A stretch of DNA of 64,000 nucleotides from Miscanthus floridulus (taxonomy: Eukaryota > Streptophyta > Magnoliopsida > Poales > Poaceae). The stretch lies in assembly GCF_019320115.1 (NCBI RefSeq), contig NC_089593.1, positions 39,564,675-39,628,674 of the forward strand, read 5' to 3'. Positions 24,699 to 38,347 of the stretch are shown piece after piece (the stretch's first letter is position 1; each line of letters starts with the position of its first letter). The notes under the pieces were generated by a model, which worked only from the letters and a program-made list of their open reading frames with translations, had not been told where the DNA came from and did not search any database. The position numbers were made by a program, and so were the translations under genes.

Positions 24699-25510
24699 CT
24701 AGGAGTTCTATCGGGTGCGGTAAAAATGATTTCCAAGCCTTGTTTTCAACAAACCGGGCACCCATCCTGCACTAATACTAACACTAACTCCAAATGGACC
24801 GAAACAAGTTTCCACTTAAGCCTCGTCATGTACGAGATCCATCGGGAGCTTCCGAAATGATTTCCGAGCCTTGTTTGGCACAAACCGTGCACCTATCTTG
24901 CACTGATACTAACACTATCTCCAAACGGACCAAAACAAGATTCCACTTGAGCCTCGTCACCTAGGAGTACCATAGGGTGCGTCCAAAACGATTTCTAAGC
25001 CTATGGTATGTTTGGCACAAACCGTGCACCTATCTTGCACTAATACTAACACTATATCCAAACGGACCAAAATGAGATTTTGCTTGAGCCTCGTCACCTA
25101 GGAGTTCTATCGGGTGCGGTCAAAATGATTTCTGAGCCTTGTTTAGAAGAAACCGTGCACCTCTCTTGCACTAATACTAACACTATCTCCAAACGGACCG
25201 AAACAAGATTCCACTTGAGCCTCATCACCTAGGAGTACCATCGGGTGCGTCCAAAATGATTTCTGATCCTATGGTACGTTTGGCACAAACCGTGCACCTA
25301 TCTTGCACTGATACTAACACTATCTCCAAACGGACCAAAACAAGATTCCACTTGAGCCTCGTCACCTAGGAGTACCATTGGGTGCGTCCAAAATGATTTC
25401 TGAGCCTATGGTACGTTTGGCACAGATCGTGCACCTTTCTTGCACTAATACTAGCACTATATCCAAACGGACCAAAACGAGATTCCACTTGAGCCTCGTC
25501 ACCTAGGAGT

Positions 25511-28500
25511 TCTATCGGGTGCGGTCAAAATGATTTCCGAGCCTTGTTTGGAACAAACTGTGCACCTGTATGCACTAATACCAACACTATCTCCAAACGA
25601 ACCGAAACAAGATTCCACTTGAGCCTCATCTCCTTGGAGTACCATCAGGTGCGTCCAAAATGATTTCTGATCCTATGGTACGTTTGGCACAAACCGTGCA
25701 CCTATCTTGCACTGATACAAACACTATCTCCAAATGGACCGAAATAAGATTCCACTTGAGCCTTGTCACCTAGGAGTTCTATTGGGTGCGGTCAAAATGA
25801 TTTCCGAGCCTTGTTTGCAACAAACCGTGCACCTATCTAGCACTAATACTAACACTATCTCTAAATGAACCGAAACAAGATTCCACTTGAGCCTCGTCAT
25901 CTAGGAGTTCCATCGGGTGCTTCCAAAATGATTTTCGAGACTTGTTTGGCAGAAACCGTGCACCTATATTGCACTAATACCAAAACTATCTCCAAACGGA
26001 CTGAAACAAGATTCCACTTGAGCCTCGTCACCTAGGAGTACCATCGGGTGCATCCAAAATGATTTTTGATCCTATGGTACGTTTGACACAAACCGTGCAC
26101 CTATCTTGCACAAATCCTAACACTATATCCAAACGGACCAAAACGAGATTCCACTTGAGCCTCATCACCTAGTAGTTCTATCGGGTGCGGTCAAAATGAT
26201 TTCCAAGCCTTGTTTGGAACAAACCGTGCACTTATCTTGCACTAATACTAATACTATCTCCAAACGGACTGAAACAAGATTCCACTTGAGCCTCATCACC
26301 TAGGAGTTCCATCGGGTGCTTCTAAAATGATTTCCAAGCCTTGTTTGGCAAAAACCGTGCACCTATCTTTCATTGATACTAACACTATCTCCAAACGGAC
26401 TGAAACAAGATTCCACTTGAGCCTCGTCACCTAGGAGTTCCATCGGGTGCGTCCAAAACGATTTCTGAGCCTATAGTATGTTTGGCACAAACCGTGCACC
26501 TATCTTGCACTAATACTAACACTATATCCAAACAGACCGAAATGAGATTTCACTTGAGCCTCGTCACCTAGGAGTTCTATCGGGTGCGGTCAAAATGATT
26601 TCTGAGCCTTGTGTAGAAGAAACCATGCACCTATCTTGCACTAATACTAACACTATCTCGAAATGGACCGAAACAAGATTCCACTTGAGCCTCGTCACCT
26701 AGGAGTACCATCGGGAGCATCTAAAATGATTTCTGATCCTATGGTACGTTTGACACAAACCGTGCACCTATCTGGCACTGATACTAACACTATTTCCAAA
26801 TGGACCAAAACAAGATTCCACTCGAGCCTCGTCACCTAGGAGTACCATCGGGTGCGTCCAAAATGACTTCTGAGCCTATGGTACATTTGGCACAGACCGT
26901 GCACCTTTCTTGCACTAATACTAACACTATATCCAAACAGACCGAAACGAGATTCCACTTGAGCCTCGTCACCTAGGAGTTCTATCGGGTGCGGTCAAAA
27001 TGATTTCCGAGCCTTGTTTGGAACAAACTGTGCACCTGTCTTGCACTAATACTAACACTATCTCCAAACGGACCGAAACAAGATTCCACTTGAGCCTCGT
27101 CACCTAGGAGTACCATCGGGTGCGTCCAAAATGATTTCTAATCCTATGGTACGTTTGGCACAAACCGTGCTCCTATCTTGCACTGATACAAACACTATCT
27201 CCAAATGGACCGTAACAAGATTCCACTTGAGCCTCGTCACCTAAGAGTTCTATTGGGTGCGGTCAAAATGATTTCTGAGCCTTGTTTGCAACAAACCGTG
27301 CACCTGTCTAGCACTAATACTAACACTATCTCTAAACAGACTGAAACAAGATTCCACTTGAGCCTCGTCATCTAGGAGTTCCATCGGGTGCTTCCGAAAT
27401 GATTTCCGAGACTTGTTTGGCACAAACCGTGCACCTATATTGCACTAATACTAAAACTATCTCCAAACGGACTGAAACAAGATTCCACTTGAGCCTCGTC
27501 ACCTAGGAGTACCATCGGGTGCGTCCAAAATGATTTTTGATCCTATGGTACGTTTGACACAAACCGTGCACCTATCTTGCACAAATCCTAACACTATATC
27601 CAAACGGACCGAAACGAGATTCTACTTGAGCCTCATCACCTAGGAGTTCTATCGGGTGCGGTCAAAATGATTTCCAAGCCTTGTTTGGAACAAACCATGC
27701 ACTTATCTTGCACTAATACTAATACTATCTCCAAACGGACTGAAACAAGATTCCACTTGAGCCGCATCACCTAGGAGTTCCACCGGGTGCTTCTAAAATG
27801 ATTTCCGAGCCTTGTTTGACACAAACCGTGCACCTATCTTTGATTGATACTAACACTATCTCCAAACAGACTGAAACAAGATTCCACTTGAGCCTTGTCA
27901 CCTAGGAGTTCCATCGGGTGCGTCCAAAACGATTTCTGAGCCTATGGTACATTAGGCACAAACCATGCACCTATCTTGCACTAAAACTAACACTATATCC
28001 AAACGGACCGAAACGAGATTTCACTTGAGCCTTGTCACCTAGGAGTTCTATCGGGTGCGGTCAAAATAATTTCTAAGCCTTGTTTGGAACAAATCATGCA
28101 AATATCTTGCACTAATACTAACACTAACTCCAAACAGCCGAAACAAGATTCCACTTAAGCCTCGTCATCTACGAGATCCATCGGTTGCTTCTAAAATGAT
28201 TTCCGAGCCTTGTTTGGCACAAACCGTGCACCTATCTTGCACTGATACTAACACTATCTCCAAACGGACTGAAACAAGATTCCACTTAAGCCTCGTCACC
28301 TAGGAGTACCATAGGGTGCGTCCAAAACAATTTCTGAGCCTATAGTATGTTTGGCACAAACCGTGCACCTGTCTTGCACTAATACTAACACTATATCCAA
28401 ACAGACCGAAATGAGATTTCACTTGAGCCTCGTCACCTAGGACTTCTATCGGGTGCGGTCAAAATGATTTTTGAGCCTTGTTTAGAAGAAACCGTGCACC

Positions 28501-28980
28501 TATCTTGCACTAATACTAACACTATCTCCAAATGGACCGAAACAAGATTCCACTTGAGCCTCGTCACCTAGGAGTACCATCGGGTGTGTCCAAAATGATT
28601 TCTGATCCTATGGTACGTTTGGCACAAACCATGCACCTATCTGGCACTGATACTAACACTATTTCCAAATGGACCGAAACAAGATTCCACTTGAGCCTCG
28701 TCACCAAGGAGTACCATCGGGTGCGTCCAAAATGACTTCTGAGCCTATGGTACGTTTGGCACAGACCGTGCACCTTTCTTGCACTAATACTAACACTATA
28801 TCCAAATGGACAAAACGAGATTCCACTTGAGCCTCGTCACCTAGGAGTTCTATCGGGTGCGGTCAAAATTATTTCTGAGCCTTGTTTGGAACAAACTGTG
28901 CACCTGTCTTGCACTAATACTAACACTATCTCCAAACGGACCGAAACAAGATTCCACTTGAGCCTTGTCACCTAGGAGTA
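25511..28980 (+). repeat. Mixed satellite segment with 1471-bp (11-mer) and 1868-bp (14-mer) marker spacing
   Basis: The atttttgatcc marker is found at 26049, 27520 and 29388. The 1471-bp spacing fits 11 monomers (five long, six short) and 1868 bp fits about 14. Subtypes are those of the 4.8-kb repeat mixed with new forms such as cttgtgtagaagaaacc (26608), atctggcactgatac (26768, 28640) and a B with ctttgattgatac (27836). No genes were seen. Confidence 0.75.
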
Positions 28981-31784
28981 CCATCGGGGGCGTCCAAAAT
29001 GATTTCTGATCCTATGGTACGTTTGGCACAAACCGTGCACCTATCTTGCACTGATACAAACACTATCTCCAAATGGACCGAAACAAGATTCCACTTGAGC
29101 CTCGTCACCTAGGAGTTCTATTGGGTGCGGTCAAAATGATTTCTGAGCCTTGTTTGCAACAAACCGTGCACCTGTCTAGCACTAATACTAACACTATCTC
29201 TAAACGGACCGAAACAAGATTCCACTTGAGCCTCGTCATTTAGGAGTTCCATCGGGTGCTTCCGAAATGATTTTCGAGACTTGTTTGGCACAAACCGTGC
29301 ACCTATATTGCACTAATACTAAAACTATCTCCAAACGGACTAAAACAAGATTCCACTTGAGCCTCATCACCTAGGAGTACCATCGGGTGCGTCCAAAATG
29401 ATTTTTGATCCTATGGTACGTTTGACACAAACTGTGCACCTATCTTGCACAAATCCTAACACTATATCCAAACTGACTGAAACAAGATTCCACTTGAGCC
29501 TCATCACTTAGGAGTTCTATCGGGTGTGGTCAAAATGATTTCCAAGCCTTGTTTGGAACAAACCATGCACTTATCTTGCACTAATACTAATACTATCTCC
29601 AAACGGACTGAAACAAGATTCCACTTGAGCCTCGTCACCTAAGAGTTCCATCGGGTGCTTCTAAAATGATTTTCGAGCCTTGTTTGGCACAAACCGTGCA
29701 CCTATCTTTGATTGATACTAACACTATCTCCAAACGGACTGAAACAAGATTCCACTTGAGCCTCGTCACCTAGGAGTTCCATCGGGTGCGTCCAAAACGA
29801 TTTCTGAGCCTATGGTACATTAGGCACAAACCATGCACCTATCTTGCACTAAAACTAACACTATATCCAAACGGACCGAAACGAGATTTCACTTGAGCCT
29901 CGTCACCTAGGAGTTCTATCGGGTGTGGTCAAAATGATTTCTGAGCCTTGTTTGGAACAAACCGTGCACTTATCTTGCACTAATACTAATACTATCTCCA
30001 AACGGACTGAAACAAGATTCCACTTGAGCCTCATCACCTAGGAGTTCCATCAGGTGCTTTTAAAATGATTTCCGAGCCTTGTTTGGCACAAACCGTGCAC
30101 CTATCTTTCATTGATACTAACACTATCTCCAAACAGACTGAAACAAGATTCCACTTGAGCCTCGTCACCTAGGAGTTCCATCGGGTGCGTCCAAAATGAT
30201 TTCTGAGCCAATGGTACATTAGGCACAAACCATGCACCTATCTTGCACTAAAACTAACACTATATCCAAACGGACCGAAATGAGATTTCACTTGATCCTT
30301 GTCACCTAGGAGTTCTATCGGGTGCGGTCAAAATGATTTCTAAGCCTTGTTTGGAACAAACCATGCAAATATCTTGCACTAATACTAACACTAACTCCAA
30401 ACGGCCGAAACAAGATTCCACTTAAGCCTCATCATCTACGAGATCCATTGGTTGCTTCCGAAATTATTTCCGAGCCTTGTTTGGCACAAACCGTGCACCT
30501 ATCTTGCACTGATACTAACACTATCTCCAAACGGACTGAAACAAGATTCCACTTGAGCCTCATCACCTAGGAGTACCATAGGGTGCGTCCAAAACGATTT
30601 CTAAGCCTATGGTATGTTTGGCACAAACCATGCACCTGTCTTGCACTAATACTAACACTATATCCAAATGAACCGAAATGAGATTTCACTTGAGCCTCGT
30701 CACCTAGGAGTTCTATCGGGTGCGGTCAAAATGATTTCTGAGCCTTGTTTAGAAGAAACTGTGCACCTATCTTGCACTAATACTAGCACTATCTCCAAAC
30801 TGACCAAAACAAGATTCCAGTTGAGCCTCGTCACCTAGGAGTACCATCGGGTGCATCCAAAACGATTTCTGATCCTATGGTACGTTTGGCACAAACCGTG
30901 CACCTATCTTGCACTGATACTAACACTATCTCCAAACGGACCGAAACAAGATTCCACTGGAGCCTCGTCACCTAGGAGTACCATCGGGTGTGTCCAAAAC
31001 AATTTCTGATCCTATGGTACGTTTGGCACAAACCGTGCACCTATCTTGCACTGATATTAACACTATCTCCAAACGGACTGAAACAAGATTCCACTTGAGC
31101 CTCGTCACCTAGGAGTTCCATCGGGTGCATCCAAAATGATTTCTGAGCCTATGGTACGTTAGGCACAAACCGTGCACCTATCTTGCACTAATACGAACAC
31201 TATATCCAAACCGACCGAAACAAGATTCCACTTGAGACTTGTCACCTAGGAGTTCTATCGGGTGAGGTCAAAATGATTTCCGAGCCTTGTTTGGAACAAA
31301 CCGTGCACCTATCTTGCACTAATACTAACACTAACTCCAAATGGACCGAAACAAGATTCCACTTGAGCCTCGTCACCTAGGAGTTCTATCGGGTGCTTCC
31401 AAAATGATTTCCGAGCCTTGGTTGGCACAAACCGTGCACCTATCGTGCACTAATACTAACACTATCTCCGAACGCACCGAAACAAAATTTCACTTGAGCC
31501 TCGTCACCAAGGAGTTCCATTGGGTGCGTCTAAAACAATTTCTGAGCCTATGGTACCTTAGGCACAAATCGTGCACCTGTCTTGCACTGATACTAACACT
31601 ATCTCCAAACGGTCTGAAACAAGATTCCACTTGAGCCTCGTCACCTAGGAGTACCATCGGGTGCGTCCAAAATGATTTCTGAGCCTTGTTTGGAACAAAT
31701 TGTGCACATGCCTTGCACTAATACTAACACTATCTCCAAATGGACCGAAATAAGGTTCCACTTGAGCCTCGTCACCTAGGAGTA
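28981..31784 (+). repeat. 2804-bp higher-order repeat, unit 1 (21-mer)
   Basis: The C monomer with ccatcggggg recurs at 28981, 31785 and 34589, and the marker monomer at 29388, 32192 and 34996, all at exactly 2804. The unit contains diagnostic forms in order: ctgactgaaac, gggtgtggtcaaaatg, B with ctttgattgatac, atccattggttgc with gaaattatttcc, caagattccagttgag, cactggagcc, gatattaac, A with gaggtc, B with ccttggttgg, and C with accttaggcac. Confidence 0.9.
31645..31775 (+). repeat. Chimeric C-head/A-tail monomer, unit 1
   Basis: It starts taccatcgggtgcgtcc like C, then has gagccttgtttggaac like A, and is 131 bp long. In the related 3352-bp unit the same place holds C-A-C-A (37260 onward), so this chimera is the scar of a 405-bp C-A-C loss. 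The same block size is involved at 1977-2381. Confidence 0.82.
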
Positions 31785-34588
31785 CCATCGGGGGCGTCCA
31801 AAATGATTTCTGATCCTATGGTACGTTTGGCACAAACCGTGCACCTATCTTGCACTGATACAAACACTATCTCCAAATGGATCGAAACAAGATTCCACTT
31901 GAGCCTCGTCACCTAGGAGTTCTATTGGGTGCGGTCAAAATGATTTCCGAGCCTTGTTTGCAACAAACCGTGCACCTGTCTAGCATTAATACTAACACTA
32001 TCTCTAAACGGACCGAAACAAGATTCCACTTGAGCCTCGTCATCTAGGAGTTCCATCGGGTGCTTCCGAAATGATTTTCGAGACTTGTTTGGCACAAACC
32101 GTGCACCTATATTGCACTAATACTAAAACTATCTCCAAACGGACTGAAACAAGATTCCACTTGAGCCTCGTCACCTAGGAGTACCATCGGGTGCGTCCAA
32201 AATGATTTTTGATCCTATGGTACGTTTGACACAAACTGTGCACCTATCTTGCACAAATCCTAACACTATATCCAAACTGACTGAAACAAGATTCCACTTG
32301 AGCCTCATCACTTAGGAGTTCTATCGGGTGTGGTCAAAATGATTTCCAAGCCTTGTTTGGAACAAACCATGCACTTATCTTGCACTAATACTAATACTAT
32401 CTCCAAACGGACTGAAACAAGATTCCACTTGAGCCTCATCACCTAAGAGTTCCATCGGGTGCTTCTAAAATGATTTTCGAGCCTTGTTTGGCACAAACCG
32501 TGCACCTATCTTTGATTGATACTAACACTATCTCCAAACGGACTGAAACAAGATTCCACTTGAGCCTCGTCACCTAGGAGTTCCATCGGGTGCGTCCAAA
32601 ACGATTTCTGAGCCTATGGTACATTAGGCACAAACCATGCACCTATCTTGCACTAAAACTAACACTATATCCAAACGGACCGAAACGAGATTTCACTTGA
32701 GCCTCGTCACCTAGGAGTTCTATCGGGAGTGGTCAAAATGATTTCTGAGCCTTGTTTGGAACAAACCGTGCACTTATCTTGCACTAATACTAATACTATC
32801 TCCAAACGGACTGAAACAAGATTCCACTTGAGCCTCATCACCTAGGAGTTCCATCAGGTGCTTTTAAAATGATTTCCGAGCCTTGTTTGGCACAAACCGT
32901 GCACCTATCTTTCATTGATACTAACACTATCTCCAAACAGACTGAAACAAGATTCCACTTGAGCCTCGTCACCTAGGAGTTCCATCGGGTGCGTCCAAAA
33001 TGATTTCTGAGCCTATGGTACATTAGGCACAAACCATGCACCTATCTTGCACTAAAACTAACACTATATCCAAACGGACCGAAATGAGATTTCACTTGAT
33101 CCTTGTCACCTAGGAGTTCTATCGGGTGCGGTCAAAATGATTTCTAAGCCTTGTTTGGAACAAACCATGCAAATATCTTGCACTAATACTAACACTAACT
33201 CCAAACGGCCGAAACAAGATTCCACTTAAGCCTCATCATCTACGAGATCCATTGGTTGCTTCCGAAATTATTTCCGAGCCTTGTTTGGCACAAACCGTGC
33301 ACCTATCTTGCACTGATACTAACACTATCTCCAAACGGACTGAAACAAGATTCCACTTGAGCCTCATCACCTAGGAGTACCATAGGGTGCGTCCAAAACG
33401 ATTTCTAAGCCTATGGTATGTTTGGCACAAACCATGCACCTGTCTTGCACTAATACTAACACTATATCCAAATGAACCGAAATGAGATTTCACTTGAGCC
33501 TCGTCACCTAGGAGTTCTATCGGGTGCGGTCAAAATGATTTCTGAGCCTTGTTTAGAAGAAACTGTGCACCTATCTTGCACTAATACTAGCACTATCTCC
33601 AAACTGACCAAAACAAGATTCCAGTTGAGCCTCGTCACCTAGGAGTACCATCGGGTGCATCCAAAACGATTTCTGATCCTATGGTACGTTTGGCACAAAC
33701 CGTGCACCTATCTTGCACTGATACTAACACTATCTCCAAACGGACCGAAACAAGATTCCACTGGAGCCTCGTCACCTAGGAGTACCATCGGGTGTGTCCA
33801 AAACAATTTCTGATCCTATGGTACGTTTGGCACAAACCGTGCACCTATCTTGCACTGATATTAACACTATCTCCAAACGGACTGAAACAAGATTCCACTT
33901 GAGCCTCATCACCTAGGAGTTCCATCGGGTGCATCCAAAATGATTTCTGAGCCTATGGTACGTTAGGCACAAACCGTGCACCTATCTTGCACTAATACGA
34001 ACACTATATCCAAACCGACCGAAACAAGATTCCACTTGAGACTTGTCACCTAGGAGTTCTATCGGGTGAGGTCAAAATGATTTCCGAGCCTTGTTTGGAA
34101 CAAACCGTGCACCTATCTTGCACTAATACTAACACTAACTCCAAATGGACCGAAACAAGATTCCACTTGAGCCTCGTCACCTAGGAGTTCTATCGGGTGC
34201 TTCCAAAATGATTTCCGAGCCTTGGTTGGCACAAACCGTGCACCTATCGTGCACTAATACTAACACTATCTCCAAACGCACCGAAACAAAATTTCACTTG
34301 AGCCTCGTCACCAAGGAGTTCCATTGGGTGCGTCTAAAACAATTTCTGAGCCTATGGTACCTTAGGCACAAATCGTGCACCTGTCTTGCACTGATACTAA
34401 CACTATCTCCAAACGGTCTGAAACAAGATTCCACTTGAGCCTCGTCACCTAGGAGTACCATCGGGTGCGTCCAAAATGATTTCTGAGCCTTGTTTGGAAC
34501 AAATTGTGCACATGTCTTGCACTAATACTAACACTATCTCCAAACGGACCGAAATAAGGTTCCACTTGAGCCTCGTCACCTAGGAGTA
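31785..34588 (+). repeat. 2804-bp higher-order repeat, unit 2 (21-mer)
   Basis: It is nearly identical to unit 1. Differences I noticed are few, for example catgccttgcac at 31697 against catgtcttgcac at 34501, and aacgcacc preceded by ctccg (31469) against ctcca (34273). The near identity implies recent duplication or ongoing homogenisation. Confidence 0.9.
34449..34579 (+). repeat. Chimeric C-head/A-tail monomer, unit 2
   Basis: It is the copy of the 31645 chimera at a shift of 2804. Its presence in both units shows that the fusion happened before the 2.8-kb duplication. Confidence 0.82.
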
Positions 34589-34995
34589 CCATCGGGGGCG
34601 TCCAAAATGATTTCTGATCCTATGGTACGTTTGGCACAAACCGTGCACCTATCTTGCACTGATACAAACACTATCTCCAAATGGATCGAAACAAGATTCC
34701 ACTTGAGCCTCGTCACCTAGGAGTTCTATTGGGTGCGGTCAAAATGATTTCCGAGCCTTGTTTGCAACAAACCGTGCACCTGTCTAGCACTAATACTAAC
34801 ACTATCTCTAAATGGACCGAAACAAGATTCCACTTGAGCCTCGTCATCTAGGAGTTCCATCGGGTGCTTCCGAAATGATTTTCGAGACTTGTTTGGCACA
34901 AACCGTGCACCTATATTGCACTAATACTAAAACTATCTCCAAACGGACTGAAACAAGATTCCACTTGAGCCTCGTCACCTAGGAGTACCATCAGG

Positions 34996-37900
34996 TGCGT
35001 CCAAAATGATTTTTGATCCTATGGTACGTTTGACACAAACTGTGCACCTATCTTGGACAAATCCTAACACTATATCCAAACGGACTGAAACAAGATTCCA
35101 CTTGAGCCTCATCACTTAGGAGTTCTATCGGGTGTGGTCAAAATGATTTCCAAGCCTTGTTTGGAACAAACCATGCACTTATCTTGCACTAATACTAATA
35201 CTATCTCCAAACGGACTGAAACAAGATTCCACTTGAGCCTCATCACCTAAGAGTTCCATCGGGTGCTTCTAAAATGATTTCCGAGCCTTGTTTGGCACAA
35301 ACTGTGCACCTATCTTTCATTGATACTAACACTATCTCCAAACGGACTGAAACGAGATTTCACTTGAGCCTCGTCACCTAGGAGTTCCATCAGGTGCGTC
35401 CAAAACGATTTTTGAGCCTATGGTACATTAGGCACAAACCATGCACCTATCTTGCACTAAAACTAACACTATATCCAAACGGACCGAAACGAGATTTCAC
35501 TTGAGCCTCGTCACCTAGGAGTTCTATCGGGTGTGGTCAAAATGATTTCTGAGCCTTGTTTGGAACAAACCGTGCACTTATCTTGCACTAATACTAATAC
35601 TATCTCCAAACGGACTGAAACAAGATTCCACTTGAGCCTCATCACCTAGGAGTTCCATCGAGTGCTTCTAAAATGATTTCCGAGCCTTGTTTGGCACAAA
35701 CCATGCACCTATCTTTCATTGATACTAACACTATCTCCAAACGGACTAAAACAAGATTCCACTTGAGCCTCGTCACCTAGGAGTTCCATCGGGTGCGTCC
35801 AAAACAATTTCTAAGCCTATGGTACATTAGGCACAAACCATGCACCTATCTTGCACTAAAACTAACACTATATCCAAACGGACCGAAATGAGATTTCACT
35901 TGAGCCTTGTCACCTAGGAGTTCTATCGGGTGCGGTCAAAATGATTTCTAAGCCTTGTTTGGAACAAACCATGCAAATATCTTGCACTAATACTAACACT
36001 AACTCCAAACGGCTGAAACAAGATTCCACTTAAGCCTCATCATCTACGAGATCCATTGGTTGCTTTCGAAATTATTTCCGAGCCTTGTTTGGCACAAACC
36101 GTGCACCTATCTTGCACTGATACTAACACTATCTCCAAATGGACTGAAACAAGATTCCACTTGAGCCTCGTCACCTAGGAGTACCATAGGGTGCGTCCAA
36201 AACGATTTCTAAGCCTATGGTATGTTTGGCACAAACCATGCACCTGTCTTGCACTAATACTAACACTATATCCAAATGGACCGAAATGAGATTTCACTTG
36301 AGCCTCGTCACCTAGGAGTTCTATCGGGTGCGGTCAAAATGATTTCTGAGCCTTGTTTAGAAGAAACTGTGCACCTATCTTGCACTAATACTAGCACTAT
36401 CTCCAAACTGACCAAAACAAGATTCCAGTTGAGCCTCGTCACCTAGGAGTACCATCGGGTGCATCCTAAACAATTTCTAATCCTATGGTACGTTTGGCAC
36501 AAACCGTGCACCTATCTTGCACTGATACTAACACTATCTCCAAACGGACCGAAACAAGATTCCACTGGAGCCTCGTCACCTAGGAGTACCATCGGGTGTG
36601 TCCAAAACAATTTCTGATCCTATGGTACGTTTGGCACAAACCGTGCACCTATCTTGCACTAATATTAACACTATCTCCAAACAGACCGAAACAAGATTCC
36701 ACTTTCCACTTGAGCCTCGTCACCTAGGAGTTCCATCGGGTGCATCCAAAATGATTTCTGAGCCTATGGTACGTTAGGCACAAACCGTGCACCTATCTTG
36801 CACTAATACGAACACTATATCCAAACCGACCGAAACAAAATTCCACTTGAGCCTTGTCACCTAGGAGTTCTATCGGGTGAGGTCAAAATGATTTCCATGC
36901 CTTGTTTGGAACAAACCGTGCACCTATCTTGCACTAATACTAACACTAACTCCAAATGGACCGAAACAAGATTCCACTTGAGCCTCGTCACCTAGGAGTT
37001 CTATCGGGTGCTTCCAAAATGATTTCCGAGCCTTGGTTGGCACAAACCGTGCACCTATCTTGCACTAATACTAACACTATCTCCAAACGCACCGAAACAA
37101 AATTTCACTTGAGCCTCGTCACCTAGGAGTTCCATTGGGTGCGTCTAAAACAATTTCTGAGCCTATGGTACCTTAGGCACAAATCATGCACCTGTCTTGC
37201 ACTGATACTAACACTATCTCCAAACGGTCTGAAACAAGATTCCACTTGAGCCTCGTTACCTAGGAGTACCATCGGGTGCGTCCAAAATGATTTCTGAGCC
37301 TATGGTACGTTTGGCACAGACCGTGCACCTTTCTTGCACTAATACTAACACTATATCCAAACAGACCAAAACGAGATTCCACTTGAGCCTTGTCACCTAG
37401 GAGTTCTATTGGGTGCGGTCAAAATGATTTCCAAGCCTTGTTTGGAACAAACCATGCACCTATCTTGCACTAATACTAACACTATCTCCAAACGGACCGA
37501 AACAAGATTCCACTTGAGCCTCGTCACCTAGGAGTACCATCGGGTGCGTCCAAAACGATTTCTGAGCCTATGGTACGTTTGGCACAGATCGTGCACCTAT
37601 CTTGCACTAATACTAACACTATATCCAAACGGACCGAAACGAGATTCCACTTGAGCCTCGTCACCTAGGAGTTCTATCGAGTGCGGTCAAAATGATTTCC
37701 GAGCCTTGTTTAGAACAAACCGTGCACCTGTCTTGCACTAATACTAACACTATCTCCAAACGGACCGAAATAAGATTCCACTTGAGCCTCGTCACCTAGG
37801 AGTACCATCGGGTGCGTCCAAAACGATTTCTGATCCTATGGTACGTTTGGCCCAAACCGTGCACCTATCTTGCACTGATACTAACAATATCTCCAAACGG

Positions 37901-38347
37901 ACCGAAACAAGATTCCACTTGAGCCTCGTCACCTAGGAGTACCATCGGGTGCGTCCAAAATGATTTCTGATCCTATTTACGTTTGGCACAAACCGTGCAC
38001 CTATCTTGCACTAATACTAACACTATCTCCAAACGGACCGAAACAAGATTCCACTTGAGCCTCGTCACCTTGGAGTTTTATCGGGTGCGGTCAAAATGAT
38101 TTCTGAGCCTTGTTTGGAACAAACCGTGCACCTGTCTTGCACTAATACTAACACTATCTCCAAACGGACTGAAACAAGATTCCACTTGAGCCTCATCACC
38201 TTGGAGTTCCATCGGGTGCTTCCGAAATGATTTTCGAGACTTGTTTGGCACAAACCGTGCACCTATATTGCACTAATACTAAAACTATCTCCAAACGGAC
38301 TGAAACAAGATTCCACTTGAGCCTCGTCACCTAGGAGTACCATCAGG
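34996..38347 (+). repeat. 3352-bp higher-order repeat, unit 1 (25-mer)
   Basis: The marker monomer with cttggacaaatcc recurs at 34996 and 38348. The unit is the 2804-bp unit plus 548 bp. That difference can be accounted for exactly: a C-A-C block (405), one further C (137), a 7-bp TTCCACT duplication (+7) and a 1-base loss in gatcctatttacg (-1). Similarity to unit 2 begins slightly earlier, near 34850. Confidence 0.88.
36697..36710 (+). repeat. 7-bp microduplication TTCCACT
   Basis: The shared monomer end gattccacttgag reads gattccactttccacttg here, an exact tandem duplication of ttccact (36697-36703 and 36704-36710). It makes a 144-bp monomer and is a useful lineage tag for the 3352-bp and 2691-bp repeats. 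Confidence 0.95.

Larger units (their letters stand above)
20159..25510 (+). repeat. 4.8-kb higher-order repeat, copy III, expanded by two trimers
   Basis: It follows copy II at a shift of 4811 to 22.29 kb, then at 5209 after a 398-bp insertion, then at 5340 where copy II lacks a B monomer, and it contains a further 399-bp trimer duplication at 23901-24698. The right end near 25.5 kb is marked by the shared monomer with cacagatcgtgcac and actagcac (14872, 19683, 25421), after which subtypes change. Confidence 0.85.

Noticed and set aside
31341..31634. 97-codon open frame on the plus strand, repeated at 34145
   Set aside because: It runs across satellite monomers, its copy lies exactly 2804 bp away with the HOR, and the peptide is the translated repeat. 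There is no coding signature; it stays open because stops in the ctag words fall in other frames.
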